Origin: JAAYWY01 sp050945275
Lineage (GTDB): Bacteria > Bacillota > DTU030 > DUMP01
Assembly (NCBI GenBank): GCA_050945275.1
Contig: JBMNSQ010000038.1
Location: 1-13,862, forward strand
Length of the DNA: 13,862 nucleotides
Reading direction: 5' to 3'
A program made the position numbers and the translations under genes. Below, piece by piece: positions 1 to 6,509 of the stretch. The notes under the pieces were generated by a model. That model was not told the DNA's origin. It saw nothing but the letters and a program-made list of their open reading frames with translations, and did not search any database. How positions within the stretch are numbered: position 1 is the first letter of the stretch; every line of letters begins with the position of its first letter.

Positions 1-38
1 CCCTGGATGTCTCTACCAGAGACATCCAGGGCCTTTTT
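1..38 (+). terminator. Rho-independent terminator of an upstream gene
   Basis: A perfect 13-bp stem (1-13 with 19-31) closes a 5-nt TACCA loop and is followed by CC and a run of five T (34-38). The gene it ends lies left of the window. The stem may extend beyond the window edge. Confidence 0.85.
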
Positions 39-135
39 CATGAGATCTACCTTCTCATCTCGTCCCGGAAAGTCCTTCTATGCTGCTTTGCCTACTTAAA
101 TATTACACTCTCATGGTCGAGCTGGGCGTTTCACA

Positions 136-164
136 ACCAGGCTCTAAGCCTGGTCGGTTTTTTT
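136..164 (+). terminator. Second Rho-independent terminator, before the MATE gene
   Basis: Stem ACCAGGC (136-142) pairs with GCCTGGT (148-154) around a TCTAA loop, then CGG and seven T (158-164). It ends just before the MATE promoter, so it either backs up the terminator at 1-38 or ends an unseen short transcript. The bases between the two terminators (39-135) show no gene or recognisable RNA; only a weak 6-bp inverted repeat at 40-58. Confidence 0.75.
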
Positions 165-165
165 A

Positions 166-186
166 TGTAGCAAAGTATGCTACAAT
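166..186 (+). promoter_or_regulatory. Extended -10 promoter with overlapping palindrome (MATE gene)
   Basis: TACAAT at 181-186 is preceded by TGC (178-180), an extended -10 element; no good -35 is present. The inverted repeat TGTAGCA-N5-TGCTACA (166-172 and 178-184) covers the TG and the first four bases of the -10, the place where a repressor would block polymerase. The predicted start near 193 leaves a short leader to the ATG at 221. No regulator gene for it is in the window. Confidence 0.55.
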
Positions 187-220
187 ATAAGTCGACTTGA
201 GAAAGGTGGATCTTAAAATA

Positions 221-1645
221 ATGAATCTTGGGAAGGAACAGCAAAAATCTAAGGAAACAGTCAGGGAATTAACGCCGGCTGCGAACCTCACCAGTTTGCT
301 TAATGAGGACTGGGGTAATATCAAGGCAGTAGACAAACACATTTGGGGGCTCACCCTGCCGGCTTTAGTTGAGCTTATGCTAGCAACCTTGTTTAATATG
401 GTCGATATGGTTATGGTAGGCAATGTGGGCACGGTGGCACTGGCAGCAGTGGGTATTGCCAACCAGCCCAATATGCTCATTTTGTCCGTCTTCCAGTCTT
501 TGAACGTCGGCACCATGGCTCTGGTGGCCCGCTTTACTGGAACTAACGATCACCGATCACGTCGCCTGGTACTGCAGCAAACCTTGATTATATCGCTGTT
601 ACTCGGTACCATTTGTAGCGTACTAGGATACAGCCTAGCACAAAAGGTAGTAGTTTTTATGGGAGCCGAACCAGAAGTAGTCGCCCCGGCCACTTCCTAT
701 TTCGCCGTAACGTCCATAGGGGCTTTTTTTGTGTCCGTTACTATGGGCATCGGGGCCGCACTCCGAGGTGCCGGAGATACAGTCACCCCGATGAGATACA
801 ACCTCATCGCTAATTTTTTAAATGTCATTGGCAACTATATTTTAATCTTCGGCAAGCTAGGTTTCCCGGCCCTTGGGGTAACCGGAGCCGCGCTCTCTAC
901 CACCATATCCCGCGGTCTGGCCATGGCAATGGCTCTGTATGCTGTTTATCGGTCGGATTCCCTTTTTAGTCTCTCAACCTATAAGAAATTCAAAGTCGAC
1001 CTTAAGATTATAAAGCGGATACTGGGCATCGGTCTTCCTTCAGGCATAGAACAATTGATTTTAAGGACAGGTCAAATAGAGTTTACCCGCACAGTGTCCG
1101 GCCTGGGTACAACAGTATTTGCCGCTCACCAAATAGGCATAAGCTTAATGGGTCTTTCCTTTGCCCCAAACCAAGCCTTTGGCATGGCCGCCACCACCTT
1201 GGTTGGGCAAAGTCTAGGGGCTGGCCTACCCGATGCTGCTGAAAAGTTTGGTTTACGAACCAGGCGTCTTGGTATGCTGGTAGCCGCATCTGTTACCACC
1301 TTATTTTTCTTTTTTGGTAAACAAATTGCTGGTTTATACACTAACGATCTACAAGTAGCTCTCATGGCCGCTGCCGCCCTAAAAGTTTTAGCCATTATGC
1401 AGCCTTTACAATCTACCCAATTCATCCTGGCCGGGGCTTTAAGAGGTGCCGGCGATACCCGTTGGCCTCTGTACGCCACCATGATTGGCATCTGGGGTAT
1501 TAGGGTTGTCTTTGCTAAGCTGTTTATCGGAATGGGTTTCGGCCTGCTCGGTGCCTGGACAGCCAACTTCTTAGACCAGACCTTCCGTTCCATTTTCATC
1601 TACACCAGGTACAATTCCGAACACTGGAAGACGATAGAAGTGTAA
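221..1645 (+). CDS. MATE family multidrug/Na+ efflux transporter
   Basis: Integral membrane antiporter of the multidrug and toxic compound extrusion family, expected to expel cationic drugs or metabolites in exchange for Na+ or H+. I use the ATG at 221 (474 aa): GAAAGGTGG at 201-209 is well placed for it, and the in-frame TTG at 197 falls almost on the predicted transcription start. The length and about 12 hydrophobic segments fit the family. The two homologous halves are visible from the repeated motif ALRGAGDT at residues 180-187 and 406-413, each closing a MatE repeat. The N-terminal ~40 residues are a polar cytoplasmic extension. DegV follows in the same direction after 130 bases with no terminator between, so read-through is possible. 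The family is clear (NorM/DinF-like branch); the substrate cannot be told. Confidence 0.93.
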   Translation: MNLGKEQQKSKETVRELTPAANLTSLLNEDWGNIKAVDKHIWGLTLPALVELMLATLFNMVDMVMVGNVGTVALAAVGIANQPNMLILSVFQSLNVGTMALVARFTGTNDHRSRRLVLQQTLIISLLLGTICSVLGYSLAQKVVVFMGAEPEVVAPATSYFAVTSIGAFFVSVTMGIGAALRGAGDTVTPMRYNLIANFLNVIGNYILIFGKLGFPALGVTGAALSTTISRGLAMAMALYAVYRSDSLFSLSTYKKFKVDLKIIKRILGIGLPSGIEQLILRTGQIEFTRTVSGLGTTVFAAHQIGISLMGLSFAPNQAFGMAATTLVGQSLGAGLPDAAEKFGLRTRRLGMLVAASVTTLFFFFGKQIAGLYTNDLQVALMAAAALKVLAIMQPLQSTQFILAGALRGAGDTRWPLYATMIGIWGIRVVFAKLFIGMGFGLLGAWTANFLDQTFRSIFIYTRYNSEHWKTIEV

Positions 1646-1775
1646 CTTTTAGAAAGCTGCCACTTAACCTAAAGCTATAAAAAGACTAAAACAAGCTTAA
1701 TTGACAAATACTGTGCAGGAAGTCCGTCCTAGCAAGTAGAATACAAGCGGTATTAACCTAGCAGGAGGTTCGCTC

Positions 1776-2633
1776 ATGGCCGTTAAAATAGTAACTGACA
1801 GCACATCGGACATTGACGAGCAGACAAAGCAACAACTAGATATTACCATTATTCCTTTGACTATACACTTTCCTGACGAATCCTTTGTAGAAGGTGAGGT
1901 CCCGTTAGACTATTTCTATTCCAAACTGGAGAGCAGCCCAGTTATCCCTACTTCCTCCCAACCTTCTTCAGGGGATATCCAGGTTGTTTTTGAACGCTTA
2001 ATCAAAGCAGGCCATGATATTCTGGCTATTTTCTTATCATCTAAAATCAGCGGCACGTACGAAAATGCCTTGATCGCCAAGGAAATGGTCTTAGAAAAAT
2101 ACCCCCAAGCCAAAATCGAAATTATCGACTCGCTAAACACTGTCACCGCCCTTGGCTACCCAGTAATAGAAACGGCTAAGGAGGCACAGGCTGGTAAGTC
2201 CCTTAGTGTACTGACAGAAAGTGCAAAAAAGCTGCTTGAACGAGTACGCTTTTACTTCGTTCCTAACTCCTTGGAACACTTACGCAAAGGCGGCCGCATC
2301 GGTAGCGCTGCCGCCTTGATCGGGTCAATCTTGGACTTAAAACCAGTTTTATATTACGCCGAAGGACTAACAGCAGTAGCCAAAAAAGTACGGAGTATGC
2401 GCGGCGCCATTAAGCACATGATCGAGCTAATGGAAGCTGATTACAAAGCGCATGGGCTGCAGGCAGTAATTGTGCAGCATATTAATAACCTACCGAAGGC
2501 CGAAGAAGTAGCCCAAACCATCCATGAAAAATATAACATTACACCTCTCGTGGTACCGGTGGGACCGGTAGTTGGCCTCCATGCTGGCCCTGGTACAATT
2601 GGACTTATGTACTGCTTAGCCAAAAAAGGCTAG
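1776..2633 (+). CDS. DegV family (FakB-like) fatty-acid-binding protein
   Basis: Cytosolic lipid-binding protein of the DegV/FakB family, which presents an enclosed fatty acid to the kinase FakA for phosphorylation and entry into phospholipid synthesis. At 285 aa it has the usual length. Visible signatures are TDSTSD (7-12), PTSSQPS (58-64) and SSKISGTYEN (88-97), which carry the Thr/Ser residues that hold the carboxylate head, LRKGGRI (169-175), and a C-terminal GPVVGLHAGPGTIG (263-276). The start is firm: AGGAGG at 1763-1768 lies 7 bases before the ATG. The segment around 119-131, where relatives often have a Ser/Gly-rich loop, reads DSLNTVTALGYPV and is slightly divergent. No FakA-like kinase is in the window, so the partner must be elsewhere. 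The gene ends at a symmetrical terminator shared with copA. Confidence 0.92.
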   Translation: MAVKIVTDSTSDIDEQTKQQLDITIIPLTIHFPDESFVEGEVPLDYFYSKLESSPVIPTSSQPSSGDIQVVFERLIKAGHDILAIFLSSKISGTYENALIAKEMVLEKYPQAKIEIIDSLNTVTALGYPVIETAKEAQAGKSLSVLTESAKKLLERVRFYFVPNSLEHLRKGGRIGSAAALIGSILDLKPVLYYAEGLTAVAKKVRSMRGAIKHMIELMEADYKAHGLQAVIVQHINNLPKAEEVAQTIHEKYNITPLVVPVGPVVGLHAGPGTIGLMYCLAKKG

Positions 2634-2656
2634 CCGAATAAAGAAAATATCGCCGC

Positions 2657-2686
2657 AAAAAACCAGGCATAAACGCCTGGTTTTTT
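2657..2686. terminator. Bidirectional terminator between DegV gene and copA
   Basis: A perfect 12-bp palindromic stem, AAAAAACCAGGC (2657-2668) with GCCTGGTTTTTT (2675-2686), around a 6-nt loop. Each strand gives a GC stem followed by six U, so it can stop transcription from both sides. It lies 23 bases past the DegV stop and 19 bases past the copA stop, exactly between the convergent genes. Confidence 0.88.
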
Positions 2687-2705
2687 GTTGATCAGTTCGA
2701 TTCTA

Positions 2706-5177
2706 CTAGTGATAGCTAGGCTTGATATTGACTCGACGAAGTAGATTAGCGTTGGTAACCACCGTAACAGAACTTGAGGCCATGGCAATCTCCGCGATAA
2801 CCGGATGAAGCAGGCCCAAGATGGCCAGGGGAATAGCAATACTGTTATAAAAGAAAGCCCAAAATAGATTCTGCTTAATCTTAGCAAAAGTAGCCCTAGA
2901 TAGCTTTACCGCTGTCACCACACCGCTGAGGCTGCCACCAACTAAGGTAATGTCCGCAGCTTCAATAGCAATGTCCGTCCCTGTACCAATGGCAATGCCT
3001 ACATTAGCTTGGGTAAGAGCCGGCGCATCGTTGATACCATCACCCACCATAGCTACTTTCTTGTTATCCGCCTGCAGCTGCTGAATTTCCGCCACTTTAC
3101 CATCGGGAAGAACTTCGGCCAGCACCCGTGAGATACCCACCTGCCGGGCAATAGCCGCCGCCGTACGCTCATTGTCACCAGTGATCATGGCTGTGGTAAG
3201 GCCCATGCTTTCCAGCTCAGCGATAGCCATTGCCGAATCTTCCTTCAGCGTATCAGCCACCGCAATAATTCCCATCAGTTTTCCGCCGCGGGCCACCAGC
3301 ATCGCCGTCTTAGCCTCTTCCTCCAGCCGCACCATCTCGGTTTCCAATGTCGCCGGATCGATTCCTTCTTCCATCATCAGTTTTCGGCTCCCTACCAAGA
3401 CAGCCTCACCATCAATTGTAGCCCGGACACCGCGGCCAACAGCAGCAGAAAAATCGGTTATATCAAGCAGCCTCTGCTTGCCGAGCTTTACATGATCAAC
3501 AATAGCCTTACCCAGTGGGTGCTCCGACCCCGCCTCCACACTGGCTCCGTAAAGAAGCACGTCGTCTTTCGTAAACCCAGAAGCCGCCACCACATCCGTT
3601 ACCGCCGGCTGGCCTTTGGTGATGGTTCCCGTCTTATCAAACACAATTACATCTAGCTCTTTTATTGTTTGAATTGCCTCCCCACTGCGAATGAGGATAC
3701 CGTTTTCCGCCCCTAAGCCACTTCCCACCATGAGCGCCGTGGGTGTGGCCAGCCCCAAAGCACAAGGGCAGGCAATTACTAAAACCGCCACCGTCGCAAA
3801 TATAGCCAACGTAAACGAGCTTAAATCCGGATTTACCCACGGCAAGAAACTTTGGGCCCATATGCCCACTGCTTTAAACGGTGTCGGGATTACTAACCAA
3901 GCGATAAAAGTCAGGGCAGCGATGGTCATTACCGTAGGTACAAAGATGCCCGTTACCTTGTCGGCAAACTCCTGAATAGGAACCTTCGTTCCTTGGCATT
4001 CCTCCACCATCTTTATTACCTGCGCAAGAAAAGTATCTTTACCCACCTTAGTTGCCCTTACCTGCAGCAACCCTTCGTGATTAATGGTTGCTCCGATAAC
4101 CTCATCCCCAACCGTCCTCCGAACAGGCATAGATTCGCCGGTCGCCATGGACTCATCCAAAGAACTTTCCCCATTTACAATCACGCCGTCAGTGGGGATT
4201 TTCTCTCCCGGACGAACCACCATAACATCACCCACTGCGACTTGTTCCAGAGAAACTTCCTTTTCTTCGCCGTTCACCAAAATTGTTGCTGTCTTGGCCT
4301 CCAGCTGCAGTAGTTTTTTAATGGCCTGGGAAGCCCGCCCCTTAGCCTTGTTTTCTATATAACGGCCCGTAAGGTGAAACGCCATAATCATGGCCGAGGT
4401 TCCGGCGTAATTTTCTATCGGTGTAAAGAAGACAGCCGGACCGGTAGCAAAAGCCGAGAGCGCCCCAATGGCAATTAGACTGTCCATATTAGCACTGCCG
4501 TGAAACAGAGCCCGGACGCCAGATTTCAGGGTCTCCCCGCCCACCCAAAATACTACCGGGGCAGCTAATAAAACCAGTCCGATATCGAAAGCACCAGGAA
4601 AAGGCCATCCATGGATGCCTATAAACATGCCGGGTAGCATCCATACCATAATGGGAATTGTAAAGGCCCACGCTCTCTGCATGCTGCGAGCGGCCTGATG
4701 CACCTTGTCCAAATCATCATCCAGTTCCTTTGTTGCCTCCTCAAAAACAGCCGCCCGATAACCACTGTTCGTCACAATGGCTACTATACTATCCACATTA
4801 GTAACGCTAGGGTCATATTCCACATAAGCTTTTTCGGCCGCTAAATTCACTGCTACCTCTTTTATTCCCGGCGCTTCTTGCAAATTCCGTTCAATTTTGC
4901 TGGAACAAGCAGCACAATTCATATCGCCGATAGCCAACGTTACTTTGGCCGTTTCCGTTTTAACAGCGTAGCCAGCTTTAACAATAGCCGTTTCAATAGC
5001 CCTGCGGTCCAACGTGCTGGGATCGTACTCCACATAAGCTTTTTCGGCAGCTAAGTTAACCTGGGCCGTGTGTACCCCGTCCAACTTGTTTAGTGCACGT
5101 TCAATACTCTGAGCACAAGCAGCGCAGTTCATACCTTCCAGGGCTAAAGTATCTTTTTTGACTACTACTCGTTCCAT
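2706..5177 (-). CDS. copA: Copper-exporting P1B-type ATPase
   Basis: ATP-driven Cu(I) efflux pump of the cytoplasmic membrane. All family landmarks are readable in the 823-aa product: two N-terminal HMA metal-binding domains with GMNCAAC (C18, C21) and DMNCAAC (C88, C91), the actuator TGE loop (346-348), the CPC metal site in TM6 (470-472), the phosphorylated Asp in DKTGT (514-518), the HP motif of the nucleotide domain (553-554), GDGIND (712-717), and the Cu(I)-type YN (777-778) and MASSS (799-803) residues of TM7 and TM8. These mark it as Cu(I)- rather than Zn- or Cd-specific. The ATG at 5177 follows GAGGGAGAG. It is a single-gene unit with its own promoter and operator upstream and the terminator at 2657-2686 downstream. 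Neither a CopZ chaperone nor csoR accompanies it, unlike many Bacillota loci. Confidence 0.97.
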   Translation of the reverse strand: MERVVVKKDTLALEGMNCAACAQSIERALNKLDGVHTAQVNLAAEKAYVEYDPSTLDRRAIETAIVKAGYAVKTETAKVTLAIGDMNCAACSSKIERNLQEAPGIKEVAVNLAAEKAYVEYDPSVTNVDSIVAIVTNSGYRAAVFEEATKELDDDLDKVHQAARSMQRAWAFTIPIMVWMLPGMFIGIHGWPFPGAFDIGLVLLAAPVVFWVGGETLKSGVRALFHGSANMDSLIAIGALSAFATGPAVFFTPIENYAGTSAMIMAFHLTGRYIENKAKGRASQAIKKLLQLEAKTATILVNGEEKEVSLEQVAVGDVMVVRPGEKIPTDGVIVNGESSLDESMATGESMPVRRTVGDEVIGATINHEGLLQVRATKVGKDTFLAQVIKMVEECQGTKVPIQEFADKVTGIFVPTVMTIAALTFIAWLVIPTPFKAVGIWAQSFLPWVNPDLSSFTLAIFATVAVLVIACPCALGLATPTALMVGSGLGAENGILIRSGEAIQTIKELDVIVFDKTGTITKGQPAVTDVVAASGFTKDDVLLYGASVEAGSEHPLGKAIVDHVKLGKQRLLDITDFSAAVGRGVRATIDGEAVLVGSRKLMMEEGIDPATLETEMVRLEEEAKTAMLVARGGKLMGIIAVADTLKEDSAMAIAELESMGLTTAMITGDNERTAAAIARQVGISRVLAEVLPDGKVAEIQQLQADNKKVAMVGDGINDAPALTQANVGIAIGTGTDIAIEAADITLVGGSLSGVVTAVKLSRATFAKIKQNLFWAFFYNSIAIPLAILGLLHPVIAEIAMASSSVTVVTNANLLRRVNIKPSYH

Positions 5178-5208
5178 TTCTCTCCCTCTTTTCCCTTGCC
5201 ACAGTTTG

Positions 5209-5235
5209 TACCCCTACGGGGTATCCCTAAGGGTA
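5209..5235 (-). promoter_or_regulatory. CsoR-like copper operator at the copA transcription start
   Basis: The inverted repeat TACCCC-TAC-GGGGTA (5209-5223) closely resembles known CsoR operators of copper operons. Directly beside it is a second, less perfect repeat, CCCT-A-AGGG (5225-5233). Together they cover the region just after the -10 and across the expected +1, a position where a bound repressor would block copA until Cu(I) releases it. CsoR is the natural candidate by established knowledge; no csoR gene is in this window. Confidence 0.72.
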
Positions 5236-5263
5236 GTATATATTTCCTAGCTAAACTTGTCAA
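5235..5263 (-). promoter_or_regulatory. Sigma-A promoter of copA
   Basis: On the minus strand TTGACA (5258-5263) and TATACT (5235-5240) are separated by exactly 17 bases, a near-consensus promoter. The start is predicted near 5228, about 50 bases before the copA ATG. Confidence 0.88.
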
Positions 5264-5527
5264 TAGGACACTCATGGTTTGGCGTTATTATCCGGGGCGG
5301 CACAAAAGCCGCCCCCCACACATGCCCCAAAGACATCACACGCGTCGACCGTAGGGAACAGCCCCTGTGCTGCTTCTATGCTTTTGGCAAAAACATTAGC
5401 AAGAAAGGGGACGCAGACCGAACACTTATATGCACTCAGTAAGTATCGTGCGCCGGGTCAAGTACCATTATCCCTTAAGATACATAAAGACCTTCCCCTA
5501 TTTACCAGGCGGAAGGTCCTCTGTCTT
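5264..5527. other. Gene-poor intergenic stretch with a GC-rich hairpin
   Basis: No credible gene is seen here. It holds a perfect 8-bp GC-rich inverted repeat, GGGGCGGC/GCCGCCCC (5294-5301 and 5308-5315, ACAAAA loop), without a T-run on either strand, and a second 8-bp repeat GACCTTCC/GGAAGGTC (5489-5496 and 5511-5518, 14-nt loop). On the minus strand the second one is followed only by TTTATG and could be at best a weak terminator for the remnant at 5528-5713. Short frames on both strands lack convincing starts or ribosome binding sites. Confidence 0.5.
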
Positions 5528-5713
5528 CTAACATTTCAGAATGCCTAGGATACATGCCCTTGAATCGAAGCGACGAATAGTTAACGGATCGGAAACGCTT
5601 ACCTTTTCGCCCTGTAGGATTTTTAAGCCTTTCTCAACCTGAGAACCAAGAAGATAAACCAATTTAATATTGTGTTTTTGGCATATCCGGACTAATGCTT
5701 TGTTCACGTTCAT
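5528..5713 (-). pseudogene. Remnant of a MNT-type nucleotidyltransferase-domain protein
   Basis: A 61-aa frame whose first ~43 residues look like the start of small nucleotidyltransferase-fold proteins: a helix (NKALVRICQKHNIK), the strand-turn LVYLLGSQVEKG that corresponds to the GS signature, then LQGEKVSVSDPL. In intact relatives the segment after DPL carries the paired acidic residues that bind the metal; here it runs into an unrelated Arg/Cys-rich tail and a stop, so the catalytic core is missing. Intact members are far longer. The start looks genuine: an ATG at 5713 with an AGGGG box, and a promoter at 5758-5786. I read it as a gene cut by deletion or rearrangement. A short standalone peptide is possible but less likely. 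Confidence 0.6.
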
Positions 5714-5757
5714 CGTCCCCTATTCTTCCTTGCGGGTCGAAAATTCAGCCTACTTTG

Positions 5758-5786
5758 ATTATAGACCAGCATAAATAATACGTAAA
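5758..5786 (-). promoter_or_regulatory. Promoter of the nucleotidyltransferase remnant
   Basis: On the minus strand a perfect TATAAT (5758-5763) lies 17 bases from TTTACG (5781-5786), a partial -35. It would give a leader of about 38 bases to the ATG at 5713, so the broken gene may still be transcribed. Confidence 0.55.
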
Positions 5787-5809
5787 GGAATTTATCCTAT
5801 TTCTTCTCT

Positions 5810-6457
5810 TTAGTTTTGCCCATAGCGCCGGACCAAATCGGCGGCTTCTTTATCAATAACTCCCTGATCGAGAGTCACCGGCTTACCTATAAGGTGAGCC
5901 ATAATATAGGTCTTGGCGCTAGCTTCTAAAAACTCCGCGCGGTCAAAGGCCTGGGCCAAGTTCTGACCGGTGCAAACAGCCCCGTGATTGGCCAGCAAAG
6001 CGGCGCTGCGGGTTCCCAAGGCCTCCACAGCGTTTTGGGCCAATTTCTCCGTGCCAATACTAGCATACCCCGCCGTTTTTAATCCCCCACCAAAAACAGC
6101 AACAAGGGTATCTAGAAAGGGGGGTAAATCCTGCCTCGTAGCAGCGATAGCCGATGTATAAACAGCGTGGGTATGAATCACAGCATTCACATCCGGTCGA
6201 GCGATATAAATATAGCGATGCAAAATAGACTCAATAGAAGGTTTGCGCTTTCCCGAGATGACATTGCCGTCAAAGTCAATCACAACTATATCATCAACCG
6301 CAATTTCTTCATAAGGAATGCCGCTGGGGGTTATGTAAAACACCTTTTCTGCCGGTATCCGTGCACTGATATTTCCCCCAGTACCGGTAACCAACCCTTT
6401 TTTGATAAGCAGATTCCCGCAACGAATAATTTCCTTCCTTATCTGCTCCTTCGCCAT
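5810..6457 (-). CDS. Class II aldolase, L-fuculose-phosphate aldolase type
   Basis: Zn-dependent cytosolic aldolase of the AraD/FucA family, which cleaves a ketose-1-phosphate to dihydroxyacetone phosphate and an aldehyde. The product from the ATG at 6457 is 215 aa, the size of FucA; this start has AGGAGG at 6465-6470, seven bases away, whereas the longer in-frame extension to 6505 has no support. Readable features are TGTGGNISAR (25-33 region), TPSGIPYEE (43-51), E76 in KPSIES, the zinc pair H95/H97 in VIHTHAVY, and H158 in LLANHGAVC. Fuculose itself is not implied: no fucose kinase or isomerase is nearby, and related proteins act on 5-deoxyribulose-1-phosphate in the methylthioadenosine/deoxyadenosine salvage shunt. 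It lies 52 bases after the CNNM/CorC gene and is probably co-transcribed with it. Confidence 0.9.
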   Translation of the reverse strand: MAKEQIRKEIIRCGNLLIKKGLVTGTGGNISARIPAEKVFYITPSGIPYEEIAVDDIVVIDFDGNVISGKRKPSIESILHRYIYIARPDVNAVIHTHAVYTSAIAATRQDLPPFLDTLVAVFGGGLKTAGYASIGTEKLAQNAVEALGTRSAALLANHGAVCTGQNLAQAFDRAEFLEASAKTYIMAHLIGKPVTLDQGVIDKEAADLVRRYGQN

Positions 6458-6460
6458 ATT

Positions 6461-6503
6461 GCCACCTCCTAAATTACGTATGTTACGGTTCTTCCCAGGT
6501 GGC
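6461..6503 (-). promoter_or_regulatory. mRNA hairpin that can mask the aldolase ribosome binding site
   Basis: In the mRNA, GCCACCT (6497-6503) is complementary to AGGTGGC (6461-6467), which overlaps the end of the AGGAGGT ribosome binding site of the aldolase gene. The 29-nt loop contains a further small repeat, CGTA-ACA-TACG. Folding would hide part of the site. Confidence 0.4.
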
Positions 6504-6509
6504 ACGATT

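Noticed and set aside
39..135. Possible riboswitch or small RNA between the two leading terminators
   Set aside because: No recognisable aptamer or tRNA pattern, no clear promoter, only a weak 6-bp repeat at 40-58; tandem terminators explain the arrangement.
1713..1733. Short inverted repeat upstream of the DegV gene (AGGA...TCCT with a bulge) as a riboswitch or leader element
   Set aside because: Only a 4-bp core extended by 3 bp across a bulge, with no terminator or sequestering partner; too weak.
1701..1742. TTGACA at 1701-1706 and TAGAAT at 1737-1742 as a DegV promoter
   Set aside because: They are 30 bases apart, far from the 16-18 needed, and neither has a good partner at the right distance. 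A promoter here remains possible but is not shown.
5272..5457. Open frame of 61 codons on the minus strand with several Cys and Gly residues
   Set aside because: It has no ATG, GTG or TTG in a usable place and no ribosome binding site; the GC-rich hairpin at 5294-5315 supplies part of its Gly/Ala/Cys content. Treated as chance or decayed sequence.
5279..5548. Plus-strand frame of 89 codons opposite the nucleotidyltransferase remnant
   Set aside because: No ribosome binding site or promoter, composition without a protein-like pattern, and it overlaps the promoter-side hairpins; not supported as a gene.
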